A stretch of 6,482 nt of DNA from Candidatus Methanoprimaticola hominis (GCA_006954465.1 LVVU01000066.1:1-6482); one strand, 5' to 3'; shown: positions 1-6,428, counted from the first letter of the stretch. Numbers and translations: made by a program. The notes: generated by a model not told the origin, from the sequence alone.

Positions 1-2
1 CC

Positions 3-3000
3 GCATCCGCCGTGCCTCCCACAGGGAACGGATTCATAGGGTGGTTCGAAGATGAGAATCTGAAGAAGGCGTTCAACCTCAGCCAACCGGTAACAAACAA
101 CAGGACGGCATACGCCGGATACAAGTACACCGTGACATTCGATCTGATGAACGGGAAGACACTGAAGGACTATGCCGAGTTCCCGGCAGGTTCTAAAGTA
201 TATAAGCCGGAGGTTCAGCGTGATGGATACGAGTTCAAGGGATGGTACAGGGATAAGGAACTGACCGTTAAGGCGTTCGTCGATGAGAACGGTGTCGAGA
301 GAGATTATGAGGAGATCGTTAAAGACACCACGTTCTACGCGAAATGGAAGGGCGTAGATGTCGTTGTAACCTTTTGGTTCATTCTAGGAGACGAAAAAAC
401 GAGTTGGACTTTGACGTACGAGTACGGCCAGCTGTACGGAGCAGAGTTCCCAGAGAATGACACTTTCGATTCGATAACCGCCGCCGCGGAGGAGCTCGCC
501 AGGCAATCTGGGAAGACATTCGTTCGCTGGGAGCTTGCAAGGGAGAATCCTGATGGCAGTCTCCAAGGACAGAAGGTCTATGTCTACGGGGACATGGAAC
601 TCCTCGAGCCGAGAGATCACATCCTGCGCGCCGATTGCAACGATGTCGCTTTGAAGGTAGATCTGAAGGAGGCATATCTCGATTCGGAGAAGGGTTATGT
701 CGACTTCACAGATACGAAATTCGGAGACATATCGATCGATGCTCCGAAGAGCATCCTCGTATTCGAAGAGGGTGGGGAGTATCGCTTCACTCCCAGCAAT
801 GCCACCACGATCGGATACGCTCTGCATGAATGGAGATTGAAGGATCCCAAGAACCCCGAGGGGGCACTATTCACTGTCGATGCAGGTATCGAACTGGTTT
901 TCAAGAAGAATGGAAACGGTTTCAAACTCGTTGGTACGGATTACACCATCAGCAGCTTCGAACTGGAGATGGAAACCTGCTGGAAGGCGATAACCTACGA
1001 GGTCCATATCCAGGAGCCCGCCGGAGGGACAGTCAGGCAGACGACTGATCCCGAATACGATCTGATGAAGGTGCCCTATGGCACAACCCTCAGCTTCGTA
1101 TACACCCCCGGGGGGCCCTATGTCCTGAGGGATTGGGTGCTGTCCGGAGAGGGGAATCTGATCTCAAATGGGAATACCTGCACCCTGTACGTGACGGGTA
1201 ACTGTTTGATCTATCTCCGTCTCGGCGGATTGTACAGGGTAGATGTTACTCTCGAGATAGATGAAGCATCTGCTCCGGACACGACGGGGCTGATGCTGAA
1301 GTCCGGAGACCGTGAAAGACCCTTGATCAGGGGTGCGGCCGCCGGGCAGTTCTTCAATACCGGGGTGGAAACCGGGTACTACGAGCTGTACATAAAGGAC
1401 AAGAGCGGATTATGGCTGAAGATCGACGATAACATCCTCATTCAGGATGATCGTAAGTTGGAGTATTCGCTTTTTTCCATCGACGTGGTCGATGGAAACG
1501 ATGTTCGGATCGATAAGAACCTGGTATCGTATCCAGATTATTCCATATCCGAAAGAGATGTCGTCGTACAGCTGCCGACCGAGGGATACGAGTATGGTAC
1601 ATTGACCACGGTTCCGACCGGTCTGGGACCGATCGATGGCTCCGTGATATCTTTCAAGATGCCAAATGAGAAGACGACGCTGAAGCTCGATGGATTCGAA
1701 CCCATGAAGTGGATAATAAGATTCACACACGCTGTTGGAGAGCCGGGATTCAAAGAAGTGACGGGTAATATCATAGATGGGGAGGTCGTCTATGAGGAGG
1801 AGGTCGTCTATGGAAGGGAGCACCCCTTCCCCATACTGAATGTTTGGGAAGGTTGGGATTTCTCCCGTTGGGAGTGGGTGGACAACGACGGAAATATGCT
1901 GAAGCAGTATACGGGTGAGAAATTCCTCGTCGAGATCGGTATGGAGAGGATGAGGGCCGTGTGGAACCACGGGACCATCGACTATACCGTCAAGAAGTAC
2001 CGCCAACTGGTTGCAGAGGATGGATACGAGAAGGTATCTGAAACCCTCGTTTCCGGAACTGCCGGCAGCCATGTAGACATCAGCGGGGATCCCGTCGATC
2101 CCGGATTCCATCTGAATGAAGGCCACCCAGGCAGTGTGCTTTCGGCGGAATTGAAAGCGGGTCTTGTTCTGAGCGCGTATTACGACCGCGACACGTACGA
2201 GGTCACGACGAGGCTAATGATTGATCCGGTTATGGACTTCGGACCGACCACAATGCGTTACGGGGCTCCCTGGAATCCCAAACTCTACACGGACGCGGGA
2301 ATCCCGTTCGGATACAACATCGAAGGATGGTACTTGGACCCAGGTCCTTCCTGGACTCCGACCGAAACCGTTCCACTGGGCGCGGGCGACGGCAGTTCCA
2401 TGATCCTCTACATGAAGGGCATACCTTATACGTACAAGATCATCTACTCTCCGCCTATCGCCGATGCCCCGAAAGAGTATGTCTACGGTCAGGGGAAAAT
2501 CGATCTCAATGATTATCCGGAACCGATCGATCCGGAAGGGCGCCTTTTCAACGGGTGGACCCTCAACGGGCTTCCGCTCGTCAACGGGATTATTGATTCG
2601 CAGTTACTCAAAGGTGCGGGCATCATACCTGAGAGCGAACTCTTGGTCAATGCTGCATGGGGATTCCTCATAACCGTCGAGCCGCCACGCGTAGGCAAGA
2701 TCACCGTTACCGGAGCTAATCCTGTCGTAGGGCAAGAGGGGAAGTACACCGTCAGTGGGAACAAGAACGTCCAGTTTTCCTACTATCCCAATGAAACGAA
2801 AGAGAAGGTCTTCCGTTGGTACTTCGACGAACAGTCATTCGACGAGAGCGACTCCATCGAGTTCAGCATCCAGGAGGATGTGACCGTACGTGTCGTTCTT
2901 AAGCTGAGAGCGGAAGGCTTCAACCCGGGACACCCCTATCCGGAACACTCGTTCGTCGGGATGTTCAACGCGCCCTCAGACGGCTATGTGTTCGAGCCCG

Positions 3001-3221
3001 ACCCCGAGCAGAAGATCGAGTGGAAACAGGAATCGAATGTCAAGGTCGGCGGGTTCACTGTGGACTTCTTCACCGACGGCAGGATAATCCTTCACGCACC
3101 GGATTCGCTGGGCACCGTTATCATCGGACACATCATCCATCAGGATTCCTCGGGAAATTATCATCACATCTCCCTGACCGCGTTCATTGTATCGGGGATC
3201 TACCCGACCGAGGAAACATGA
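3..3221 (+). CDS. Large secreted/surface repeat protein (Flg_new / InlB B-repeat type), 5'-truncated by window edge
   Basis: The frame is open to the window edge, and the first readable residues end a repeat (G-F-I-G-W-F-E-D), so the true start and any signal peptide lie upstream; the GTG at 12 has no Shine-Dalgarno site and is not a credible start. Counting residues from that GTG, a good Listeria/Bacteroides repeat (Flg_new) spans about 38-114, with the G-Y-x-F-x-G-W-Y core and an A-K-W end. Divergent repeats lie at about 116-207, 567-653, 728-805 (G-Y-N-I-E-G-W-Y) and 806-884. A MucBP-like module lies at about 654-726 (Y-T-V-K-K-Y ... P-G-S-V ... L-x-A-Y-Y). Beta-rich modules of the divergent InlB or 'bacterial repeat' kind fill about 211-408, 409-560 and 886-965. 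Residues 966-1069 form a different C-terminal module. No transmembrane segment or basic tail ends the protein. Potential N-glycosylation sequons occur at N22, N30, N263 and N927. Such proteins are usually adhesins or surface-layer-associated proteins; the ligand cannot be told from sequence. No catalytic domain was recognised. Confidence 0.88.
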   Translation, partial: ASAVPPTGNGFIGWFEDENLKKAFNLSQPVTNNRTAYAGYKYTVTFDLMNGKTLKDYAEFPAGSKVYKPEVQRDGYEFKGWYRDKELTVKAFVDENGVERDYEEIVKDTTFYAKWKGVDVVVTFWFILGDEKTSWTLTYEYGQLYGAEFPENDTFDSITAAAEELARQSGKTFVRWELARENPDGSLQGQKVYVYGDMELLEPRDHILRADCNDVALKVDLKEAYLDSEKGYVDFTDTKFGDISIDAPKSILVFEEGGEYRFTPSNATTIGYALHEWRLKDPKNPEGALFTVDAGIELVFKKNGNGFKLVGTDYTISSFELEMETCWKAITYEVHIQEPAGGTVRQTTDPEYDLMKVPYGTTLSFVYTPGGPYVLRDWVLSGEGNLISNGNTCTLYVTGNCLIYLRLGGLYRVDVTLEIDEASAPDTTGLMLKSGDRERPLIRGAAAGQFFNTGVETGYYELYIKDKSGLWLKIDDNILIQDDRKLEYSLFSIDVVDGNDVRIDKNLVSYPDYSISERDVVVQLPTEGYEYGTLTTVPTGLGPIDGSVISFKMPNEKTTLKLDGFEPMKWIIRFTHAVGEPGFKEVTGNIIDGEVVYEEEVVYGREHPFPILNVWEGWDFSRWEWVDNDGNMLKQYTGEKFLVEIGMERMRAVWNHGTIDYTVKKYRQLVAEDGYEKVSETLVSGTAGSHVDISGDPVDPGFHLNEGHPGSVLSAELKAGLVLSAYYDRDTYEVTTRLMIDPVMDFGPTTMRYGAPWNPKLYTDAGIPFGYNIEGWYLDPGPSWTPTETVPLGAGDGSSMILYMKGIPYTYKIIYSPPIADAPKEYVYGQGKIDLNDYPEPIDPEGRLFNGWTLNGLPLVNGIIDSQLLKGAGIIPESELLVNAAWGFLITVEPPRVGKITVTGANPVVGQEGKYTVSGNKNVQFSYYPNETKEKVFRWYFDEQSFDESDSIEFSIQEDVTVRVVLKLRAEGFNPGHPYPEHSFVGMFNAPSDGYVFEPDPEQKIEWKQESNVKVGGFTVDFFTDGRIILHAPDSLGTVIIGHIIHQDSSGNYHHISLTAFIVSGIYPTEET
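1781..1812 (+). repeat. In-frame 18-bp tandem duplication within the repeat protein
   Basis: The 14-base string GGAGGTCGTCTATG occurs at 1781-1794 and again at 1799-1812, a period of exactly 18 bases. It encodes E-V-V-Y-E-E followed by E-V-V-Y-G-R, so the reading frame is kept. It lies in the linker strand of a divergent Flg_new repeat. Replication slippage is the simplest origin (inference). Confidence 0.8.
2907..3218 (+). other. C-terminal module of the large repeat protein, resembling the end of the next gene's product
   Basis: These codons give residues 966-1069 of the large protein (counted from position 12). The module does not look like Flg_new. Its last part, D-G-R-I-I-L then S-L-G then F-I-V-S-G-I-Y and a five-residue tail, can be aligned by eye with the end of the 366-residue protein (D-G-T-L-V-I, G-L-G, F-V-V-G-G-I-Y). 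I count about 11 identities in about 43 aligned columns, with the ends in register. That is suggestive of common descent, not proof. Confidence 0.45.
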
Positions 3222-3223
3222 CG

Positions 3224-3253
3224 CTCAATTGACCGTCCGACGGACGGATTGAG
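3224..3253 (+). terminator. 12-bp stem inverted repeat just after the large repeat gene
   Basis: CTCAAT (3224-3229), a TGA bulge, CCGTCC (3233-3238), a GAC loop, GGACGG (3242-3247) and ATTGAG (3248-3253) form a complete 12-bp stem. It begins three bases after the stop codon. A T-run follows only 18 bases later (3272-3276), so it is not a textbook bacterial hairpin-plus-T terminator. In archaea termination depends mainly on the T-rich stretch, and the hairpin may instead protect the 3' end of the transcript (inference). Confidence 0.55.
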
Positions 3254-3258
3254 AAAAC

Positions 3259-3290
3259 GAGGCCCCCTCTCTTTTTCATCCGGGGACCTC
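3259..3290 (+). terminator. T-rich stretch in the loop of a second inverted repeat; probable archaeal terminator
   Basis: GAGGCCCCC (3259-3267) pairs with GGGGACCTC (3282-3290) apart from one C-A mismatch, and the 14-base loop holds CTCTCTTTTTC. T-rich runs on the non-template strand are the main termination signal for archaeal RNA polymerase (established knowledge). Five Ts are a modest signal, so partial readthrough into the next gene is possible. No convincing TATA box is visible between here and 3333. Confidence 0.45.
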
Positions 3291-3305
3291 CAAACCTCTT
3301 ACGAA

Positions 3306-3325
3306 TGCGGCAGAGCCGCAGGAGG
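3306..3325 (+). promoter_or_regulatory. Small hairpin abutting the Shine-Dalgarno site of the 366-residue protein gene
   Basis: TGCGGC (3306-3311), an AGA loop and GCCGCA (3315-3320) make a perfect 6-bp stem. GGAGG at 3321-3325 follows with no gap, and the ATG begins seven bases later at 3333. The Shine-Dalgarno site fixes the start codon. The hairpin leaves it exposed but sits against it, so it could affect ribosome access (inference). Confidence 0.65.
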
Positions 3326-3332
3326 AACAGAC

Positions 3333-4433
3333 ATGAAGAAGATTTTGACTGCAATGGCCGCCATCCTGGCGGTCGCGATCGTCGTCATCGCTGCGGCGCC
3401 GGCGACGAACGAAGCGGCAACGGGTGACTTCACGAATCCGACATACATAATCGGCAGTGAGGCCACACCCTACGACATCGGAAACGGCGTCTCCACCGAG
3501 ATCAAGTTCAACAGGACCTCGTTTGCAGCCGAACCATCATTCAAGATGTACGCCGGTACGCAAGCGGAAGATGCCGGAACTCCGATCGTACTCGGCACTC
3601 CTATATCCGTTGGTGGTTTCAAGTTCACCATATCCAAGGTCAATGATGAAGGCACATACACGGTATCCGTCGTCAAAGTCGGGGAGTCTACAGCATCCAA
3701 GTTCAAGATCGGTGTGTCCATCACCGAGACCTGGAAAGATCTCACCACGACCCAGAAATACTTCTGGGGCATCAACATCAAGGCGGATTTTGTCGCTGCT
3801 GAGATAACCCTTGAAGAGAACGGCACGGCTCTGACCACCGGTGGAACCGCTGCCGATCCCTACCTCATCGCTTTCGACCAGAAGGTCGATATCCCCATCA
3901 AAACCACTGCAGGAACGTTCTCCTATTACGCTACCGGCCTTCCTGCAGGTCTTTCCGTGACCACGACTGGCCACATAGCCGGGAAGCTGTCCAAGGACAT
4001 AGCCGACGGAGCAACGGGTTCCTTCACGGTTTCGGCCGTTGACGGAAACACGTTCTTGACGAAGCAGGTGTTCTACAAGGTCGGTACGAAGCCTGCCGAC
4101 AGAGATCTCACGTTCAAGATTCTCGATTCGTCGAGCACTTCATATGCGCTGGTCAACAGCGGTCAGGATGTGATCGTCACCGACATCAAGATCGGCGGAG
4201 TCCCCATAGACGAGGACAAGCTGACCGTCTCGTTCTCTCCGGAAGGAGGTCAGAACAAGAGGTGGCAAGACGGTACGCTAGTCATCGATACCGGAAGCGG
4301 TCTGGGCTCCTTCACGGTCTATCTGACCTACGACGCACCCGGCTCCAAGACCATTACGAAGTCCTTCCAGGTCTTCGTCGTCGGCGGCATCTACGATGCG
4401 AACATCGACCCCGTCGTACACGGAAACCCGTGA
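3333..4433 (+). CDS. Secreted protein with signal peptide and putative Ig-like (He_PIG type) domain
   Basis: The start is the ATG seven bases after GGAGG. The open frame extends further upstream through a TTG at 3249, but that runs through the inverted repeats and has no signal peptide at its N-terminus. The 366-residue product begins with M-K-K, a hydrophobic stretch at about 4-23 and A-P-A-T-N-E-A-A, a typical Sec signal peptide with cleavage likely around residue 29. Residues 32-155 look like one or two beta-sandwich units but match no family I can name. Residues 175-250 carry the putative Ig pattern of He_PIG domains: F-D-Q-K-V, then G-L-P-A-G-L-S-V, T-T-G-H-I-A-G, then F-T-V-S-A-V-D. Residues 258-354 form a C-terminal module resembling that of the upstream long protein. 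There is no transmembrane anchor or Flg_new repeat. N60 and N163 sit in glycosylation sequons. He_PIG domains are generally binding or structural modules; no enzyme motif is seen. The next gene starts 20 bases downstream, suggesting an operon. Confidence 0.88.
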   Translation: MKKILTAMAAILAVAIVVIAAAPATNEAATGDFTNPTYIIGSEATPYDIGNGVSTEIKFNRTSFAAEPSFKMYAGTQAEDAGTPIVLGTPISVGGFKFTISKVNDEGTYTVSVVKVGESTASKFKIGVSITETWKDLTTTQKYFWGINIKADFVAAEITLEENGTALTTGGTAADPYLIAFDQKVDIPIKTTAGTFSYYATGLPAGLSVTTTGHIAGKLSKDIADGATGSFTVSAVDGNTFLTKQVFYKVGTKPADRDLTFKILDSSSTSYALVNSGQDVIVTDIKIGGVPIDEDKLTVSFSPEGGQNKRWQDGTLVIDTGSGLGSFTVYLTYDAPGSKTITKSFQVFVVGGIYDANIDPVVHGNP

Positions 4434-4445
4434 TTGACCGAGTCG

Positions 4446-4452
4446 GTGATCG
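4446..4452 (+). promoter_or_regulatory. Extended Shine-Dalgarno site (GGTGATC) deciding the start of the anchored protein
   Basis: GGTGATC is complementary to the 16S rRNA 3' end just upstream of the CCTCC core (the full complement is AGGAGGTGATC). One base separates it from the ATG at 4454, which places the virtual GGAGG about six bases from the start. This favours 4454 over the in-frame GTG at 4430, which overlaps the previous stop (GTGA) but has no such site. Confidence 0.6.
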
Positions 4453-4453
4453 A

Positions 4454-5707
4454 ATGGACGGACGCGGAAAGATCCTTCTCGCGGCGGCGTTGATCGCCTC
4501 TCTCGCCGCCGCATCCGTCCTCCTCTCCACGGAGGAGGCGGATGCGGGCGGGACCATGCTGAAGGAATTCTACTGTTACGGGTACGTTCTGGACCTGGAG
4601 GACAGGAACTACAACGTTCTGACGTACTCGGAGATCGGATGGACCCTCGCATACACCTACGAGGGACTCGATACCCCAGTTTGGAAGTCGGACGATCCCA
4701 GGCCGAGCTACAGGATCGATCCCGGAGAGCATCCGCTATTCTCGAAGTTCCCTGTGTTCGTCCGCGAGCGTGCCGTCGTCGACGGAGTCGAGAGGATAAC
4801 CGACATGGTCATCCATGTCAATCCCATCCAGACGTCCTGCTACGCCGTGTTCATGTACGATTCCGACAGAGGATACCAGTACGTGCAGTTCACGGGGTAC
4901 ACGACCATCCTCAAGGGGAGCGGCTACTTCGCCGCGCCCCCGTCGAAGGATCCCGCACGCAACGGATACGCCTTCGAAGGATGGTACACGGACAAGGGAT
5001 GCACGGTGCCGTACACGGCGGATACGGTCGTACAGTTCTCCGCGGATTCCAAGGAGTTCCCGATCTATCCGAAGTGGAGGCCCGTCTCCACTCCCGATCC
5101 TCCTGCGCCGAAGATCCGCAACGTGGTCGTACACCCGGTATCCGGATTGGATATCAGGTACGACGGAACCGTCGTCGACGGAGGCCGCTTCTCGATGACC
5201 GTGGGGGTCACGGAGGGATTCAGATTCGATCTCTCCGACATGACCGCCACCGCATCGAACGGGAACGTGCTCGAGAAGACCGTCGTCGGAGACGGGAGGT
5301 ACGAGTTCTCCCTGCCATCCGTCACGCAGAACCTGGACGTCTTCCTGTCCGGATACCGTCAGTACTTCAGGGTGACCGCTCTGCTCGACAACGTCCATGT
5401 ATCGGATGGCGGCAAGGTCCCGGAGTGGGTGCCTTCGGGCTCTACTCTCGAGCTCCCGCTGACATCCGATATGGGGGGCACCAAGGCCAGGGTGTACGTC
5501 GCCTACGTCGACATGACCGCGGCCTCGTTCGCAGACGATACCATCAGGATCGCCAACGTCGACGGGGACGTACTGATCATGGCGTACGCCGTTCCCGATT
5601 CGGGAAGGGATACGAAGGAGGTCATCCCGTTCTGGGTGTGGATCGCGATTGCGGTTCTCGTAGTGCTTCTGGCGGCGGCATACTATCGTAGGGAGAGGAA
5701 GGAATGA
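4454..5707 (+). CDS. Membrane-anchored surface protein with one Flg_new (Listeria/Bacteroides) repeat
   Basis: The 417-residue product has a signal peptide at about 1-31: a basic N-terminus, a hydrophobic core (I-L-L-A-A-A-L-I-A), then T-E-E-A-D-A-G-G, with cleavage likely after A31. An unrecognised beta-rich region spans 33-125. A clear Flg_new repeat covers about 129-208, with core G-Y-A-F-E-G-W-Y-T-D and end I-Y-P-K-W. A proline-rich linker (T-P-D-P-P-A-P) leads to two further beta-rich modules at about 220-300 and 304-378. A single transmembrane helix at about 390-410 (V-I-P-F-W-V-W-I-A-I-A) is followed by the basic tail Y-R-R-E-R-K-E, so the bulk faces outside and the C-terminus is in the cytoplasm. 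It is the only protein here with a visible anchor, so it may tether the neighbouring secreted proteins (inference). Its stop overlaps the next start by ATGA, pointing to coupled translation. A GTG at 4430 is an alternative start that would add eight residues. Confidence 0.88.
   Translation: MDGRGKILLAAALIASLAAASVLLSTEEADAGGTMLKEFYCYGYVLDLEDRNYNVLTYSEIGWTLAYTYEGLDTPVWKSDDPRPSYRIDPGEHPLFSKFPVFVRERAVVDGVERITDMVIHVNPIQTSCYAVFMYDSDRGYQYVQFTGYTTILKGSGYFAAPPSKDPARNGYAFEGWYTDKGCTVPYTADTVVQFSADSKEFPIYPKWRPVSTPDPPAPKIRNVVVHPVSGLDIRYDGTVVDGGRFSMTVGVTEGFRFDLSDMTATASNGNVLEKTVVGDGRYEFSLPSVTQNLDVFLSGYRQYFRVTALLDNVHVSDGGKVPEWVPSGSTLELPLTSDMGGTKARVYVAYVDMTAASFADDTIRIANVDGDVLIMAYAVPDSGRDTKEVIPFWVWIAIAVLVVLLAAAYYRRERKE
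4509..4547 (+). other. Strong 16-bp inverted repeat inside the signal-peptide codons of the anchored protein
   Basis: CCGCATCCG (4509-4517), a bulged T and CCTCCTC (4519-4525) pair with GAGGAGG (4532-4538) and CGGATGCGG (4539-4547) around a six-base loop. That gives 16 Watson-Crick pairs, mostly G-C, with one bulge. It starts 55 bases after the first base of the ATG and spans codons 19 to 32, including the likely signal-peptide cleavage site. It could slow ribosomes during secretion or form a regulatory structure, or it may be a by-product of codons for A-A-S-V-L-L-S-T-E-E-A-D-A in a GC-rich gene. Confidence 0.6.
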
Positions 5708-6033
5708 GCGGAGTGCAGAGTCTGAGCGAGAAATATATGATCTCCATCCTTCTGCATGTTCAGAAGAACCCGGGTTGCATGAAGACGGAGCTCTACAGGG
5801 CGACGTCGAACAATCCCAACATGCCCAAGCGTCTGGACAAGCTCGAGTCGCTGGGGCTCTTGGTCCAGACCAGGACCGTATACAACGGGGCCACCGTGAT
5901 TGTTCTCACCGAGAAGGGCATGGAGGTCGCGAAGCTCCTGGAGCGCATAGACCGCGCGATACTGAGATCAGCGGGATGCGACCCTTCGAAGGAGGAATCC
6001 CCTCCGAACGGACAGAAACGCAGGAGGAAATGA
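5704..6033 (+). CDS. Small winged-helix DNA-binding protein, probable transcriptional regulator
   Basis: The 109-residue product fits a single winged helix-turn-helix. Helix 1 is about 8-20 (S-E-K-Y-M-I-S-I-L-L-H-V), helix 2 about 26-33 (M-K-T-E-L-Y-R-A), and the recognition helix about 38-50 (N-N-P-N-M-P-K-R-L-D-K-L-E). The wing L-L-V-Q-T-R-T-V-Y-N-G-A-T-V-I-V-L-T follows, then E-K-G and a C-terminal helix at about 72-89. The pattern 'R-L-x-x-L-E-S-x-G-L-L ... L-T-E-K-G' is typical of MarR, PadR and HxlR-like regulators and related archaeal proteins; I cannot assign one subfamily. The tail is basic (Q-K-R-R-R-K). No ligand domain or Cys/His metal site is evident. The ATG overlaps the stop of the anchored-protein gene (ATGA), with GAGG at 5695-5698 as ribosome site, so both are made together. 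Self-regulation of the surface locus is a natural guess but unproven. Confidence 0.85.
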   Translation: MSGVQSLSEKYMISILLHVQKNPGCMKTELYRATSNNPNMPKRLDKLESLGLLVQTRTVYNGATVIVLTEKGMEVAKLLERIDRAILRSAGCDPSKEESPPNGQKRRRK

Positions 6034-6428
6034 CGGAGCGATCCCTCGGTGTTCGAGAGGCACGGGTGCAAGGGGCGGGTCGCCTGACAATGGTTCACGC
6101 GGCCTTCCGTGTCTCTTTCTGCACCGATGATGAAACAGGCCGGAAGGCCGTTTTAGATATCCCGATACATGATTTCAACATTGTGGTCTATGTACTAAAC
6201 ACGGACTTCGTGAACAAGGGCGAGAGGAAGATCGTTATCGACACGAAGTTCGGGAAGCGCGATGTCACCGTCAGGACGGAGGCATCAATGACATCGGCGG
6301 GCACTCCCACTGAGATGAAGGTCTACTGCGGGTCCGAGGGCGTGATCTACAAGATGGAGTACACCGAGGGCCCTGCCATCAAGATGACCACGCTGGCGGA
6401 GTCCAACCTCCTGGCCGTGGGATCCTGA
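6030..6428 (+). CDS. Hypothetical small protein, start uncertain (6030 or 6090)
   Basis: I do not recognise this protein. From the ATG at 6030 it has 132 residues, and that ATG overlaps the regulator's stop (ATGA), as in the gene pair just before. AGGAGG at 6022-6027 leaves only two bases before 6030, which is too close for normal initiation. A GTG at 6066 (GAGAGG at 6055-6060 upstream) and an ATG at 6090 (112 residues) are alternatives. Residues after the 6090 ATG look like alternating beta strands: F-R-V-S-F, A-V-L-D-I-P, I-V-V-Y-V-L, R-K-I-V-I-D, V-T-V-R, M-K-V-Y, V-I-Y-K-M-E-Y. No signal peptide, transmembrane helix or catalytic motif is seen, so a small soluble beta-rich protein is likely. 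The first 20 residues of the long form look unlike the rest and may be untranslated. It probably belongs to the same transcript. Confidence 0.62.
   Translation: MTERSLGVREARVQGAGRLTMVHAAFRVSFCTDDETGRKAVLDIPIHDFNIVVYVLNTDFVNKGERKIVIDTKFGKRDVTVRTEASMTSAGTPTEMKVYCGSEGVIYKMEYTEGPAIKMTTLAESNLLAVGS

Noticed and set aside
12..14. GTG as true start of the large repeat protein
   Set aside because: The frame is open upstream to the edge, there is no Shine-Dalgarno site, and the first residues are the end of a repeat rather than a signal peptide.
1410..2126. Long open frame of 238 codons on the minus strand inside the large repeat gene
   Set aside because: It is fully covered by the plus-strand repeat gene, which has clear domain patterns; its product shows no recognisable motif, signal or ribosome site.
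3249..3332. N-terminal extension of the 366-residue protein from TTG at 3249
   Set aside because: It would run through inverted repeats and bury the signal peptide; the ATG at 3333 has GGAGG at ideal distance.
4736..5398. 220-codon minus-strand frame within the anchored-protein gene
   Set aside because: It is a complementary-strand shadow with no domain pattern; the plus frame has signal peptide, repeat and TM helix.
4639..5691. 350-codon plus-strand frame within the anchored-protein gene
   Set aside because: The product is extremely rich in Arg and low-complexity, as expected from a shifted frame of GC-rich coding DNA.
5991..6005. GGAGG / CCTCC inverted repeat near the end of the regulator gene
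   Set aside because: A 5-bp stem with a five-base loop is short enough to be chance in GC-rich coding DNA.
5775..6029. N-terminal extension of the last hypothetical protein back to 5775
   Set aside because: It overlaps the winged-helix gene in another frame and yields an Arg/Gly/His-rich, non-protein-like sequence.
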